Origin: Bacteroidota bacterium
GTDB taxonomy: Bacteria > Bacteroidota > Bacteroidia > Cytophagales > Cyclobacteriaceae
Length of the DNA stretch: 64,000 bases
Direction: 5' to 3'
Assembly: GCA_022567155.1 (NCBI GenBank)
Contig: JADFHN010000002.1
Coordinates: 53,376-117,375 of the forward strand
Numbering within the stretch: position 1 is the first letter of the stretch; each line of letters opens with the position of its first letter. This document shows, in pieces, positions 45,474 through 55,800 of the stretch. The translations under genes and the position numbers were made by a program. Below the pieces are notes generated by a model. That model saw only the letters and a program-made list of their open reading frames with translations, searched no databases and was not told the DNA's origin.

Positions 45474-46528
45474 ATTTTGTTTCCGGAGTGAATTATTTTC
45501 AGAAATTGCGGATGCAACTCTTTAAATTTTTTCTTCCTCCTCAAAAAATATTCAAGTACAATGCTTTTGTTGTAAATAAATGCAATCCGGACAGGAGGTT
45601 TTAGCCAGTGTTTTTTAGCATTTTCTCTTTTTTTTAACGTTTGTGACAACCTTATCCAGAAAAAAAAGTGCGCTTTCAACACCGCAAATCCGTCCGGCAA
45701 GGTATCAAAAACCGAAAATTTGAGAAATGCAATAAAATCAAAACAAGACCTGAGGGGAAGTTTCCACCAGAGTTTACCCTGAACTTCATTTTTAACGAAC
45801 ATACTAAGTCCATTTCGGAAGTTCAGATACGTTTTATGTGGATTAGCTTTCGCCAGGGTGCCTCCGCCAACATGATATACCTGACTATTTCCATTATAAT
45901 ATACTTTATATCCTGCATTTTGAATACGCCAGCAAAGGTCAATCTCCTCCATATGTGCAAAAAAATCGATATCGAAGCCTCCTAACCTGTGAAAAATTTC
46001 GCTACGTATAAAAAGGCATGCTCCGGATGCCCAGAATATCTGTACGATGTCATTATATTGGCCATGATCCTCTTCCATCTCCTGAAAAAGGCGGCCCCGG
46101 CAAAAAGGAAAACCGAGAAAGTCGATAAATCCTCCGGCAGCCCCTGCATATTCAAATGCATTTTTGTTGTTGTACGAAAGCAATTTGGGCTGGCATGCTG
46201 CAATATCGGGGTCGTCTTCCATCTGCTGCAGGATAGGTTCCAGCCAGCCACTGGTAACTTCAATATCGGTATTTACCAACACATAAATATCGGCCGTGAT
46301 TTGCTTCAGTGCTTCGTTATACCCACTCGCAAATCCTTTGTTTTCACTAAGCTGAAGCAAGTGAATGGAAGGGTAATTCGATTTTACAAATGTCACGGAA
46401 TCATCAGTCGAATCGTTGTCAATCACATATACCGGATGTCCGGAGGTGTACTTTACAACCGAAGGCAGAAATTTCTTGAGGTAATTCCTTCCATTATAAT
46501 TGAGGATGACAATTGCAGCCCGGGTCAT
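45467..46528 (-). CDS. Family 2 glycosyltransferase
   Basis: A 353-residue GT-A enzyme. AIVILNYNGRNYLKKFLPSV opens the nucleotide-sugar domain, followed by VYVIDNDSTDDSV, LSENKGFASGYNEAL and DIYVLVNTDIEV (the metal-binding DxD-like NTD). The acceptor part has WASGACLFIRSEIFHRLGGF and AHMEEIDLCWRI, as in rhamnosyl- and other inverting transferases of surface polysaccharides. Sugar not known. Its ATG overlaps the YbaB/EbfC stop by one base (TAATG), so these two are coupled. Confidence 0.88.
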   Translation of the reverse strand: MTRAAIVILNYNGRNYLKKFLPSVVKYTSGHPVYVIDNDSTDDSVTFVKSNYPSIHLLQLSENKGFASGYNEALKQITADIYVLVNTDIEVTSGWLEPILQQMEDDPDIAACQPKLLSYNNKNAFEYAGAAGGFIDFLGFPFCRGRLFQEMEEDHGQYNDIVQIFWASGACLFIRSEIFHRLGGFDIDFFAHMEEIDLCWRIQNAGYKVYYNGNSQVYHVGGGTLAKANPHKTYLNFRNGLSMFVKNEVQGKLWWKLPLRSCFDFIAFLKFSVFDTLPDGFAVLKAHFFFWIRLSQTLKKRENAKKHWLKPPVRIAFIYNKSIVLEYFLRRKKKFKELHPQFLKIIHSGNKIQ

Positions 46529-46860
46529 TACATAATGTTGCTCAGGTCGAGACCTGGGATGTTGGGTAAAATACCTGAAGTGTTCTTTTTTATTTCTTCT
46601 CTTGCAAGCACTTCCACATCCTGAAGGGCTTTATTGATAGCGGCAATTATCAGGTCCTGCATCATCTCTTTGTCGTCCACATTGATGATGTCATTATCAA
46701 TTTCAAGTTTAATTACCTGTTTTTTGCCATTTACAGTTGCTTTTACCATTCCGGCTCCGGCTTCAGCTGTTTCTGTTATGTTTGCCAGGTTTTCCTGGGC
46801 TTCTTTAAGCTTAGCCTGAACTTCTTTCATTTTGCCAAGCAATTGCATCATATCGAACAT
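46528..46860 (-). CDS. YbaB/EbfC family nucleoid-associated protein
   Basis: A 110-residue protein: MFDMMQLLGKMKEVQAKLKE, EAQENLANITETAEAGAGMV, KATVNGKKQVIKLEIDND and MMQDLIIAAINKALQDVEVL. This is the tweezer-shaped dimeric YbaB/EbfC family that binds DNA; it often lies beside dnaX and recR, which are absent here. Coupled by TAATG to the glycosyltransferase. Confidence 0.93.
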   Translation of the reverse strand: MFDMMQLLGKMKEVQAKLKEAQENLANITETAEAGAGMVKATVNGKKQVIKLEIDNDIINVDDKEMMQDLIIAAINKALQDVEVLAREEIKKNTSGILPNIPGLDLSNIM

Positions 46861-46904
46861 ATTATCAGATTTTAAAAATGTATGGTAAATGTAATAATGA
46901 TTGG

Positions 46905-48818
46905 TTAGTTATTAAGCAAAACTAATATACCTGACCTTGAAATTTTTAATCCTCTGAAATCTTCAGTATTCGAAATGAAGGTATAGCTGTCAGGAGGCAC
47001 CATCTCTCCCTTAAAGGTACCGTCCCAGCCTCTGTCAATATCATGCGTTGAAAACAGTAGTTCTCCCCAGCGGTTGTATATTTCGAGCGAATACGATTTG
47101 ATGAAAAGATATTCAGGTTTATAAAAATCATTCAACCCATCGCCGTTAGGTGTAAAAGCTCCCGGAAAAATGAGAAGGGGCTGCCGGGCAGTTTCTACTT
47201 TGTTGGAGTGAACAGGCTGAAACTTGTTATTGACAGGAGTTGCTTCAATTATGTATTTTACGATCTGATCGTTTGTACCATCAACTTCATCGGTGTACTG
47301 AAACGCCTGGCCCAGCGGAGTAGATTCGAGCAATACATCGTTCTGGTCAAATTTTAAAACCGTATAATCGCCAATGCTGTCTTTTAATCCGGAAAACGCC
47401 GACCATTGTAAAAATACTGCACCCCCGGGATTGCTGCCGGTTTGTAAAAAAATACTGCAAATTTTTCCGGTTTCAGGAGATGTGTTTCCACAAATGTCCA
47501 GATAACTATGCGTGTAACACGTTTGCGGGTATAATTTCAGGTCAGTAATCAGAAAGGAGGTTGAAAATTCCGAGGTATCGCGGGCGAGTAATTTATTTCC
47601 CGTGCTATACTGTTTTACATAACTTTCAACCATCTCACTGGTCACTTCCCAGTCCAGTTTTACTCCGTCAGCCAGAATGTCCACGGCGAGGTTTTCAATT
47701 ACCGGAGGTACATCAGTAGAGAATGCTTCACCGCACCGGGATTGCGATAAACTTTCGGCGCCATCCGAATAAAGGGTTGTTACAGTATAACAATATTCCG
47801 TTTTGCATATTACCTGCCGGTCATCGAAACTCAGTGTGCCCGAAGGTAAGGTGATAAAATCGCTTATTGTGTTTCGACTTACACGGTACTCAGTCTCGGT
47901 TCCCACCTCTACATTTTGCCAGGAAAGATTTATTTCATTATTGGATAGCAATAGATTAAGCGATATGGTGCATACTACATTTGAAAATACACGTTGGCCA
48001 CCACAGGGATTAAGTGCCGAAATTCTGAAACAATATTTCCTCATATCCGGAGAAAAGTCAGGAATTGTAAGCATCGTTTCACTCATATTGAGATCTTTGA
48101 AAAACTGAAAAAGCTGGTCATTGTCCTGCGATATCTCCAGGCGGTAATTTACATTCTGTGGTAAATTGAAGCTGAGGTTGATCTGGTTGAGACTGTCAAT
48201 GTTGACATTGCTTATAAAAGGAGGAAAAATTACCGGCTGGGGTGTATAACTCTGAGAGAAAGAGCCGCAATTATTAGGCGCATTGACAAGCCTGCCTGTA
48301 AGTGTAACATTATACGTTTGCGAATCCGGATAGGTATGTATCGGGTCCGGTTCGTCGCTTACCACAGTTACTACCGTACCATCACCATAGTCAATAATAT
48401 ACGAATCATAGAAAGTGTCCTGTATCTGTACAAGCATCCCATTCCCTTCGCAGTCTTTTAGTTCAAAAACGGGTATCTCCGATTGCAGCACGGTAACCTG
48501 CAGGCTATCCTGTCGCTGGGGATCATTTTGCACCGTAAGGTAAACCATATAAATACCGGGGGATGTGTAGGTGTTGGTCAGGCTGTCAAAGGTGTCTTTC
48601 CAGGCAACGGGGTTCGGGTCGTCTCTGCCGAAAAACTGAAAGAGCGGTACCTGGTCTTCAGAAATGGTGGTTTTTACGCTTACTTCAAGGGGGGTGCACC
48701 CCTGATTAAAGTTTATTTCAAACCATCCTAATGTGCTGGATATCTGTGCACTGGAATGGGACAAGGAAATAAACGTAAGGATTGCTGCCAGGTAATATAG
48801 CCTTATCTTAAAATTCAA
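46905..48818 (-). CDS. Surface protein with PKD-like domain and CHU_C (T9SS) C-terminal domain
   Basis: A 637-residue protein with a signal peptide (about 1-24, ending LSHSSAQ). Residues about 30-110 read like a PKD domain (FDSLTNTYTSPGIYMVYLTV), followed by several fibronectin-like beta domains (VKLDWEVTSEMVESYVKQYS). The last 80 residues are a gliding-motility-type sorting domain: PGAFTPNGDGLNDFYKPEYL, SYSLEIYNRWGELLFSTHD and WDGTFKGEMVPPDSYTFI. Such domains direct type IX secretion to the cell surface. The start is TTG at 48818, overlapping the hutH stop by 4 bases (TTGA), with no ATG nearby. Ligand unknown. Confidence 0.85.
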   Translation of the reverse strand: MNFKIRLYYLAAILTFISLSHSSAQISSTLGWFEINFNQGCTPLEVSVKTTISEDQVPLFQFFGRDDPNPVAWKDTFDSLTNTYTSPGIYMVYLTVQNDPQRQDSLQVTVLQSEIPVFELKDCEGNGMLVQIQDTFYDSYIIDYGDGTVVTVVSDEPDPIHTYPDSQTYNVTLTGRLVNAPNNCGSFSQSYTPQPVIFPPFISNVNIDSLNQINLSFNLPQNVNYRLEISQDNDQLFQFFKDLNMSETMLTIPDFSPDMRKYCFRISALNPCGGQRVFSNVVCTISLNLLLSNNEINLSWQNVEVGTETEYRVSRNTISDFITLPSGTLSFDDRQVICKTEYCYTVTTLYSDGAESLSQSRCGEAFSTDVPPVIENLAVDILADGVKLDWEVTSEMVESYVKQYSTGNKLLARDTSEFSTSFLITDLKLYPQTCYTHSYLDICGNTSPETGKICSIFLQTGSNPGGAVFLQWSAFSGLKDSIGDYTVLKFDQNDVLLESTPLGQAFQYTDEVDGTNDQIVKYIIEATPVNNKFQPVHSNKVETARQPLLIFPGAFTPNGDGLNDFYKPEYLFIKSYSLEIYNRWGELLFSTHDIDRGWDGTFKGEMVPPDSYTFISNTEDFRGLKISRSGILVLLNN

Positions 48819-50305
48819 AGTTTAATGTTTTTTATAAATTCTTCAGCGGCTACAATGTCATAGTGCAATACCCGGTCGTTTTCAATAACCGGTACATGTG
48901 CCCGGAAGTTTTCAACAAAAGACTCCAGTTTCGAAGAAGTTCGTAACGGCCTTCTGAACTCAAGCGCCTGCGACGCGGTGAGCAGTTCTATCGCCAGAAT
49001 TGAATATATATTATTCACAATCTTAAACGTTTTTGTAGCCGCATTTGCTCCCATACTCACATGATCTTCCTGCCCGTTTGATGAAACAATGGAATCAACC
49101 GATGAAGGGGTGCATAATTCCTTGTTTTTACTTACTAACGAAGCAGCCGTATATTGTGGTATCATCAATCCTGAATTAATACCCGGATTGGCCACAAGGT
49201 AATTGGGCAATCCCCGGCTGCCGCTTATCAGCTGATATGTTCTGCGTTCGGATATATTGCCTAATTCGGCCAGACCGATACCCAGGAAGTCAAGTGCATT
49301 GGCCAGGGATTGCCCGTGAAAATTGCCTGCAGAGATGATCTTGTCTTCGTCAGGAAAAATGTTTGGATTATCCGAAACGCTGTTGATTTCATTAGTGAAT
49401 ATTTTTTCAGCAAATGCGATGATGTCATAACTGGCGCCATGTACCTGCGGAATACAGCGAAAAGAATACGGATCCTGCACATGCTGCTTTTCGCGTAGAA
49501 TAAGCTCACTGCCTTCAAGCAGTGAAGTAATTTGTTTTGCTACAATGGCTTGCCCTTCCTGTGGTCGTATACGATGCACAAGGGGATCGAATGCATCTAT
49601 TCTGCCATCAAAAACATCGAGTGATAATCCACCTATCATGTTAGCAAGTTGCAAAATACGTTTTGACTGAATAGAACACCATACTCCGAATGCATTCATA
49701 AACTGGGTTCCGTTTAATAATGCCAGCCCTTCACGAGCTTTCAAGCGCAAGGGCAGCCATTCCATTTTTCTATTCAACGCTTTTCCAGTCAGTCTTTTAT
49801 TATTAAATGATACTTCGCCCAATCCGATCAATGGGAGGCTCAGATGTGCGAGCGGCGCCAGATCACCAGATGCACCCAGCGATCCGAATTCATAAACAAC
49901 CGGACAGATGCCTTCATTGTAAAAATCAATCAGACGCGTTATTGTTTTCATATGAATGCCCGAGTGTCCGTACGCAAGAGATTGTATTTTCAAAAAAATC
50001 ATAAGCCTGACAATTTCTTCAGGAATCTCGTCTCCGGTTCCGCAAGCGTGAGACTTAACCAGGTTCTCCTGCAGTTTTTCAAGATCATCGCGTTTGATAT
50101 TTCGGTCGTATAGTGATCCGAAGCCTGTGTTTATACCATAAATTGGTCCGCTAGTAGCGTCGATTTTACGGTCAAGGTATGTACGGCATTTTTGGATCAG
50201 TGATTCCGACTCTTCCGAAAGGGCAATACGGGCGGAGGTGTTAATGATTTTTTCAATATCATTAATATCAAGATGTGCGTTGGAGATATAATGATTTTCA
50301 GTCAT
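48815..50305 (-). CDS. hutH: Histidine ammonia-lyase HutH
   Basis: A 496-residue aromatic amino-acid lyase. The Ala-Ser-Gly triad that forms the MIO cofactor is at 145-147 (EFGSLGASGDLAPLAHLSL). Other motifs: YGINTGFGSLYDRNI, NLVKSHACGTGDEIP, GLALLNGTQFMNAFG, VQDPYSFRCIPQVHGASYD, NSVSDNPNIFPDEDKIISAG and QLISGSRGLPNYL. It removes ammonia from histidine to give urocanate. A tyrosine/phenylalanine lyase or aminomutase cannot be excluded by reading, but the motif SRGLPNYL and the neighbour hisS favour histidine. Its start overlaps the hisS stop by 8 bases (ATGACTGA); other hut genes are absent here. Confidence 0.85.
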   Translation of the reverse strand: MTENHYISNAHLDINDIEKIINTSARIALSEESESLIQKCRTYLDRKIDATSGPIYGINTGFGSLYDRNIKRDDLEKLQENLVKSHACGTGDEIPEEIVRLMIFLKIQSLAYGHSGIHMKTITRLIDFYNEGICPVVYEFGSLGASGDLAPLAHLSLPLIGLGEVSFNNKRLTGKALNRKMEWLPLRLKAREGLALLNGTQFMNAFGVWCSIQSKRILQLANMIGGLSLDVFDGRIDAFDPLVHRIRPQEGQAIVAKQITSLLEGSELILREKQHVQDPYSFRCIPQVHGASYDIIAFAEKIFTNEINSVSDNPNIFPDEDKIISAGNFHGQSLANALDFLGIGLAELGNISERRTYQLISGSRGLPNYLVANPGINSGLMIPQYTAASLVSKNKELCTPSSVDSIVSSNGQEDHVSMGANAATKTFKIVNNIYSILAIELLTASQALEFRRPLRTSSKLESFVENFRAHVPVIENDRVLHYDIVAAEEFIKNIKL

Positions 50306-51680
50306 TCATTTGATTTTTAATTTTTTCGATGATTGCCCCGATATCGAGTGCTTCCTGTTTGCCTGTGCGCATGGATTTAAGCGTAAGTTTACCGGTTTCC
50401 ATTTCCTGTGACCCAATAAGTATTACGTATGGTATCCCTTTGCGGTCGGCATAATTCAACTGTTTTTTAATCTTCACCACATCCGGGTATATCTCAGCGC
50501 TGATTCCCTGCGACCTCAACTTTGCTAGTAATGGAAGCGAATATGGAACAGCCTCAGCATCTAACGTTGTCACTAATACGATGGTGAAAGTTGATGTCTG
50601 GTCAGGAAACAGGTCTCTTTTTTCCATCACATCATAAATCCGGTCCACACCAAGCGAAAAGCCAACGCCGGGAATATCCGGCACTCCGTACAAACTTGTC
50701 AGGTTGTCGTACCGGCCTCCTCCACTCAGACTTCCGATGCTTCCATCATCCATGGTAACTTCAAATATCGATCCTGTGTAGTAAGAAAGTCCTCTTGCAA
50801 GCGACAAATCAAACCTAAGATTTGGGATATTAATTTCTGAGTCCTGTATATGCGAAAATGTTTCTTCAATCTCCTGTAATCCTGATATCCCTGCCTCCAA
50901 TGAATGGAAAAGCTTCTTTAACCTGATTATCTTTTCCCGGGTATCTCCCGCCATTTCAAGCAGCGGAAACACTTTGTCGATTTTTTCATGGTCAAATCCC
51001 GCATCGGTCAGTTCTCTGATAACTTTTTCTTTTCCTGCTTTTTCAAGCTTGTCAATGGCAATGTAAAACGTATTTTCTTTACCTTCGCCTCCGGCTAAAG
51101 CGGATAGTGCTTCCAATATTTTCCTGTGGTTTATTTTTATGGTATAGCTTTTAATACCCAGATTGCTGAATATCTCGTAGATCATCCATATAATTTCCGC
51201 TTCATTGATCATTGACCGGCTTCCGACCACATCGGCATCGCACTGGTAAAACTCACGGTACCTGCCTTTTTGCGGCCTGTCTGCCCGCCATACAGGCTGT
51301 ATCTGGTATCGTTTAAACGGAAATACCAGCTTGTGGTGGTTCATGGCCACATATCTTGCAAAAGGTACGGTAAGATCATAGCGTAATCCTTTTTCGGATA
51401 CTTTTCTGAGAATTTGCCGGTATCCGTCTTTAAGGTCTTTGGCCGACATGGCTTTAAGAAAGTCTCCTGAATTCAGGATTTTAAATAACAGTTGATCACC
51501 TTCATGCCCATATTTCCCCATCAGCACCGACAGACTTTCCATTCCGGGTGTTTCGAGAGGCTGGTACCCGAATTTCTGAAATACGGTTTTTATAGTAGAA
51601 AAAATAAAATTTCTTTTTGCCATTTCGACCGGTCCGAAATCGCGTGTACCTCTTGGTATGGTGGGTCGCTGATACTTCAT
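50298..51680 (-). CDS. hisS: Histidyl-tRNA synthetase
   Basis: A 460-residue class II synthetase. Motif 2/3-type features: MKYQRPTIPRGTRDFGPVEM start, LETPGMESLSVLMGKYGHEG, LRYDLTVPFARYVAMNHH, RYQIQPVWRADRPQKGRYRE, FYQCDADVVGS, LSYYTGSIFEVTMDDGSIGS, GGGRYDNLTSLYGVPDIPGV and GFSLGVDRIYDVM. The C-terminal anticodon-binding domain ends LNYADRKGIPYVILIGSQE. A minus-strand TAGCTTTG box at 51697-51704 lies 17 bases upstream. First gene of a hisS-hutH-CHU_C run. Confidence 0.97.
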   Translation of the reverse strand: MKYQRPTIPRGTRDFGPVEMAKRNFIFSTIKTVFQKFGYQPLETPGMESLSVLMGKYGHEGDQLLFKILNSGDFLKAMSAKDLKDGYRQILRKVSEKGLRYDLTVPFARYVAMNHHKLVFPFKRYQIQPVWRADRPQKGRYREFYQCDADVVGSRSMINEAEIIWMIYEIFSNLGIKSYTIKINHRKILEALSALAGGEGKENTFYIAIDKLEKAGKEKVIRELTDAGFDHEKIDKVFPLLEMAGDTREKIIRLKKLFHSLEAGISGLQEIEETFSHIQDSEINIPNLRFDLSLARGLSYYTGSIFEVTMDDGSIGSLSGGGRYDNLTSLYGVPDIPGVGFSLGVDRIYDVMEKRDLFPDQTSTFTIVLVTTLDAEAVPYSLPLLAKLRSQGISAEIYPDVVKIKKQLNYADRKGIPYVILIGSQEMETGKLTLKSMRTGKQEALDIGAIIEKIKNQMND

Positions 51681-51696
51681 GCCTAAACAATATGCG

Positions 51697-51704
51697 CAAA
51701 GCTA
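51697..51704 (-). promoter_or_regulatory. TAnnTTTG-type -7 box for hisS
   Basis: The minus strand reads TAGCTTTG, a full match to the consensus, 17 bases before the hisS ATG. Confidence 0.4.
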
Positions 51705-51768
51705 AATAAATTCAATTTAAAGCATAGTGCATTGGGTACTTGCTCTAAAACGATTTTCAGGTTAAGTA

Positions 51769-51799
51769 TTGTTGAATTGTTTGGTTATCTCTAACTTCG
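51769..51799 (+). promoter_or_regulatory. Candidate -33/-7 promoter for the histone-like gene
   Basis: TTG (51769-51771), then 20 bases, then TAACTTCG (51792-51799), one mismatch from TAnnTTTG. Spacing fits Bacteroidota promoters; the ATG is at 51838. Confidence 0.4.
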
Positions 51800-51837
51800 C
51801 ACCTCATTTTAGAAAACTGATTTTATTTAATACAGAC

Positions 51838-52302
51838 ATGGCAGCCGCACTCAAGAGAAAAGCAAGAAGAATTAAAACCAGAGCCAGAATCAGAAAGCAG
51901 ATAATAAAGATTCAGGGATTCAAACCGGTAATAAAATCCATAGATATAGAGGCCATAAAAGAGGAATTTAAGAGAAATATTTCCAAAACGATTTCCACCA
52001 AAGAGGGAGTTTCCGAAAAAACGGAAGATAAAGAAGCGGTGGAAGCAATGAAAGAAACGGTTGCTGAAAAGGAAAAAGAGACAAAGACTGCTGCTAATGC
52101 CCCGGAAGTGGTAAAAGACGAGCAAGCCGAAGCGGTTAAAGAAAAGAAAGGAGCAGCAAAAAAGCCTGCCGTAAAAGCTCCTAAAGCAGATACAACAGAA
52201 ACTGCCAAAGAAAAGAAAACCGCATCAAAAAAGCCGGCAGCAAAAGCCAAAACAACTGATGCAGACAAAGCGAAGAAAAAAGACGTTACGAAAAAGAAAT
52301 AA
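51838..52302 (+). CDS. Lys/Ala-rich histone H1-like protein
   Basis: A 154-residue protein with two parts. Residues 1-47 are strongly basic and probably helical (MAAALKRKARRIKTRARIRK, QIIKIQGFKPVIKSIDIEA). After an acidic linker (TEDKEAVEAMKETVAEKEKE), the tail repeats KKPA/KAPK/AKKxA-type units (GAAKKPAVKAPKADTTETAK, EKKTASKKPAAKAKTTDADK) and ends KKKDVTKKK. This resembles the C-terminal tails of bacterial H1-like proteins such as AlgP and Hc1, and suggests nucleic-acid binding. The N-terminal part is not one I can assign. ATG 51838 is the only sensible start. It converges with the phosphoesterase gene, 18 bases away. Confidence 0.7.
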   Translation: MAAALKRKARRIKTRARIRKQIIKIQGFKPVIKSIDIEAIKEEFKRNISKTISTKEGVSEKTEDKEAVEAMKETVAEKEKETKTAANAPEVVKDEQAEAVKEKKGAAKKPAVKAPKADTTETAKEKKTASKKPAAKAKTTDADKAKKKDVTKKK

Positions 52303-52320
52303 TTCCTTTTTTGCCGCGAT

Positions 52321-52815
52321 TCAGTAACGTTTACCCAACTCCAGTATTTCCAAATCACCAGGTACGGCGGATGTTACGCTGAATCGTAGTACGGTTTTGA
52401 TACGGTGAATCCCCTGGTTTCCTGCAGATCCGGGATTTATAAATAAAAGATCATACTTGCTGTCTTTCATCACTTTCAGGATATGGGAGTGCCCGCAAAC
52501 AAAAATAGCCGGTTTCTCCTTTTCGATGATGGCACGTGTACGGGGGTTATACCTGGGAGGCGACCCGCCGATATGTGTCATAAACACTTTTAATCCGGCG
52601 CAGACAAACAACTGATTTTCAGGATAATTCCATCGAATACGGCTTTCATCAATGTTTCCGAACACCGCCCTCAGGGGTTTGAAGGTTTCCAGCTTTTCGA
52701 TTACAGCTACAGTACCAATATCACCGGCATGCCATAGCTCATCGCAATCCTCAAAGAACGGAAATATTTGATCGTCAAGATAACCGTGTGTATCTGATAG
52801 AATGCCAATTTTCAC
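52321..52815 (-). CDS. Metallophosphoesterase, YfcE/MJ0936 type
   Basis: A 164-residue calcineurin-like phosphodiesterase. Metal motifs in order: GILSDTHGYLDD (Asp8, His10), WHAGDIGT, VFGNIDESRIR, THIGGSPPRYN and VCGHSHILKV. These small enzymes hydrolyse phosphodiesters such as cyclic nucleotides in vitro. The GTG start at 52815 is the only one fitting. It follows the large AsmA-like gene by 24 bases on the same strand, so they may be cotranscribed. Confidence 0.9.
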   Translation of the reverse strand: MKIGILSDTHGYLDDQIFPFFEDCDELWHAGDIGTVAVIEKLETFKPLRAVFGNIDESRIRWNYPENQLFVCAGLKVFMTHIGGSPPRYNPRTRAIIEKEKPAIFVCGHSHILKVMKDSKYDLLFINPGSAGNQGIHRIKTVLRFSVTSAVPGDLEILELGKRY

Positions 52816-52839
52816 TGTATTTTCACTGCTGCCTATGGA

Positions 52840-55800
52840 TCATCTCTGATTGTTGACACGTTTGGACTCCTTTTTTTCTTTTTTCTTTTTCTCCTTTTTT
52901 TCTTTGTCTTTCTTCTCACGGGCCACCTTATTTGCCTGTCTTATTTCCTTTTTGTTGTTTTTAGCCCCGATACTGGTAACTACGCCACTCAGTGTGGTCT
53001 TTGCCAGGTAATTGAAAAAAGATTTTGTAGTATCACGCTCCCAGTAGATGTCTCCCTTACGAACAAACAGAAAACGCGGATTGTTGCGGTTGATAATAAA
53101 GGTATTGGCAAAAAAACTGCCCAAGGCAGGCCCCATTGCGGATGTGGTACCTTTCTTTTTTCCAATAAGATTTACATGAAGGTCTCTGTACATCATTTCC
53201 ATAATGCCTGTAGTGTAATACTCGTCTCCTTCCACATTAAAATTCATCTTACTTACCTGGCCGCTTTTGATATGTATCCTGATATTCGGCTCCAGAATTT
53301 TATTCAGTGTAGCCAGGTCCATTTCCGAAAGTACACCCAAATACCGGTGTTTATAATCCGGGTCGGTAAGATCAAATTCAAAATCAACCTGCATATTCCC
53401 CGTACCCATCAGATCCCCGTTTGCCGCCACCTGCATTATGTGGTCTTCAGCAAGTCTGGCGCTGTCGTTTGTGATATTGTGAATACCAGCAGTAAGATTC
53501 TTAATTTCAATAAATCCCGGAATAACAGACTCTGCATCAAGTTCTTCATAAAATATATTTGCCTGATTTAGTATAACTCCTTCAACAGACACCGGAATGC
53601 TCAACTCGGCTATCATTTTTTGAGGCATGTAGCGAACCTGGTCCGCAGGAAAGGGGACATGTTTATCACGGAAGATTTTGACATCAAGGCTATCTATAAA
53701 AATTTCGGTAATTTGCAGCCTTCCCTGGTTAGCCAGAGTGTTAAAATCCAGTCCGTTGAATGCAATGGAATTCACATTTAACTTAATCCAGTCCGTCTGA
53801 TATCCGATTTTCCATCCATATTCCAACTTACTTATCGCCGGCTCCATTCGAATTCCTTCCATTACAACCGACTGTTCTTTTGTGGATAGCCGTATTCGGT
53901 CAATGCTCAAATCATTATTTTCATTCCTTAAAAGATCTTTGAGGCCGGAAACTTCAAAAATTATATCAGCCGAGTGAAGCAAATTCGAATTATCAGGCAT
54001 ATAATTAAGGCTGTCCACATAAATTCCGAATTCAGGGATGTCAAACTTTTCTCCGTTCCGTTCGATCCGGAAGGTTCCCCGAAGTAATTTCACACGCGAT
54101 ATGGTTACCGTATCTTCGAATTCAGGCAGATTTATATTCAGAGAAAATGAGGATGAGTTTTCTGAAGCCGGTTTGGCGGTAAGAAAATCTCCCCCTTTCA
54201 CACTGTCAAATACGTATTTCTGCCGGATTAATTGCGAAAAAAAATCTTGTGTGTCTTTTGACAAATCTTTTGATTCAGTTCTTTTATTATCTTGTTGGGC
54301 TGTTATTCTGACTGAATCAGTCAGGGTGATACTTATTTTTGGTTCAGTTATGATCATGCTGTCGGTTGCATAATCCGATCGAATTAATTTACGTAACCAA
54401 TTGGCGCCATACAGGCCGAATTGATTTACAACGACATCATAGTTTGTTTTTGAATTTCTTCCTTTAAGGACCAGATTACCTGCTATCAGATGATGGTCTG
54501 AATCAATATCCAAACTGCCGGCATAAACCGAATCCAGTCCATTGGCACCTGTATAGTTGATGACTTTTGCTTTTACTACAAGATTTTCAAAAAATGACAG
54601 CGATGCATCGAAAGTGGTAAACGTATCAATTTCCATCCGGTTGATGTCAAAATCAAATGAGGAGACATCGAGTGTATGGGTATATTCTGAATGATATTCC
54701 AGGTGCAGGCCTCCATTGATAATGGATATTTTTTTTGCGGAAAAATTCCCTGCATTGAATCCACTTTTCGTATTTGTTTCAATAGTATCAGACGCATGGG
54801 AGAAAGTAGTTTCTATCATTGGGTTTAGCAACAGGATTTGTCCGATATCCAGATAGCCTGAATCCAAAAACTGCGAGGGTACAATCTGAGTCAGCAGCAT
54901 ATTTGGTATTTCGATGTTTAGCCTGAAATATTTGTTAGGTATGTTGGTAGGTTTGATCCTGAACTGGTTGATTCTTAACACCGAATCCGATTTGGAAATA
55001 CTGATGCTGTTGCCTGTTATTGTATGCGTATTGTCGGGCAGGATAATGCTGAAAGGGCCATTTTCGACGTGAATAGCTTCCGAATTCCAGCGCAAATAAG
55101 GCCCGGCTCGTGCCACAGAAAATTCCGTAACTTCACTTTTAATGTCGGTAAATCTGGCTTTCGACTTTCCGAAATTATCAAACTCGATATATCCGTCCGC
55201 TAACGTGAAATATTTAATACGGATGGAATCAGGGAAGTACGGTGTGGATGAAATAATAGTACTATCTGTGGGTATAAATACCGTGTCGGATGAAAATTTC
55301 AGGGAAGGAGCAAGAATTTTTACCGAATCGATGATGATCTTGTCATTATACAGCGCTTTAAACATGTCTAATCCCCGTATGGAGAGACTTCCGATACGGA
55401 AATTAACTAGATTATCACTTTGAGATATAAAACCAGCTTCCTCAACCTGGATGTCACCAGTACGTGTATTGAATGAAAGAAAAGCGGACGAAATTTCATT
55501 TTTCCCATTATTAACACGTAATAACAAATTGCTGCCTTCGATCGATAAATCCTGAATTCCGAATATCTGATGTGGGTTATTAGCCAGGGTGGAATCAATC
55601 AAAATATTGTGGAGTGTTATTTTGAGATTCTCACCGTTTGCAAACGGCTCATTATCAGCTCCTCTCACCGTCAACCGGGCATTTCGCAACTGGATTTCTT
55701 CCATTTCCAGGCTGGTGAGAACAGCTTGAATCAACGGGTAAATGTTTTTATGATTGTTCATGGTTTGCCCGGAGGAAGAGGTCTGGTTTAGTTTTAATAA

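Noticed and set aside
46528..51680. Complete hut operon
   Set aside because: Only hutH is present; hutU, hutI and hutG are absent.
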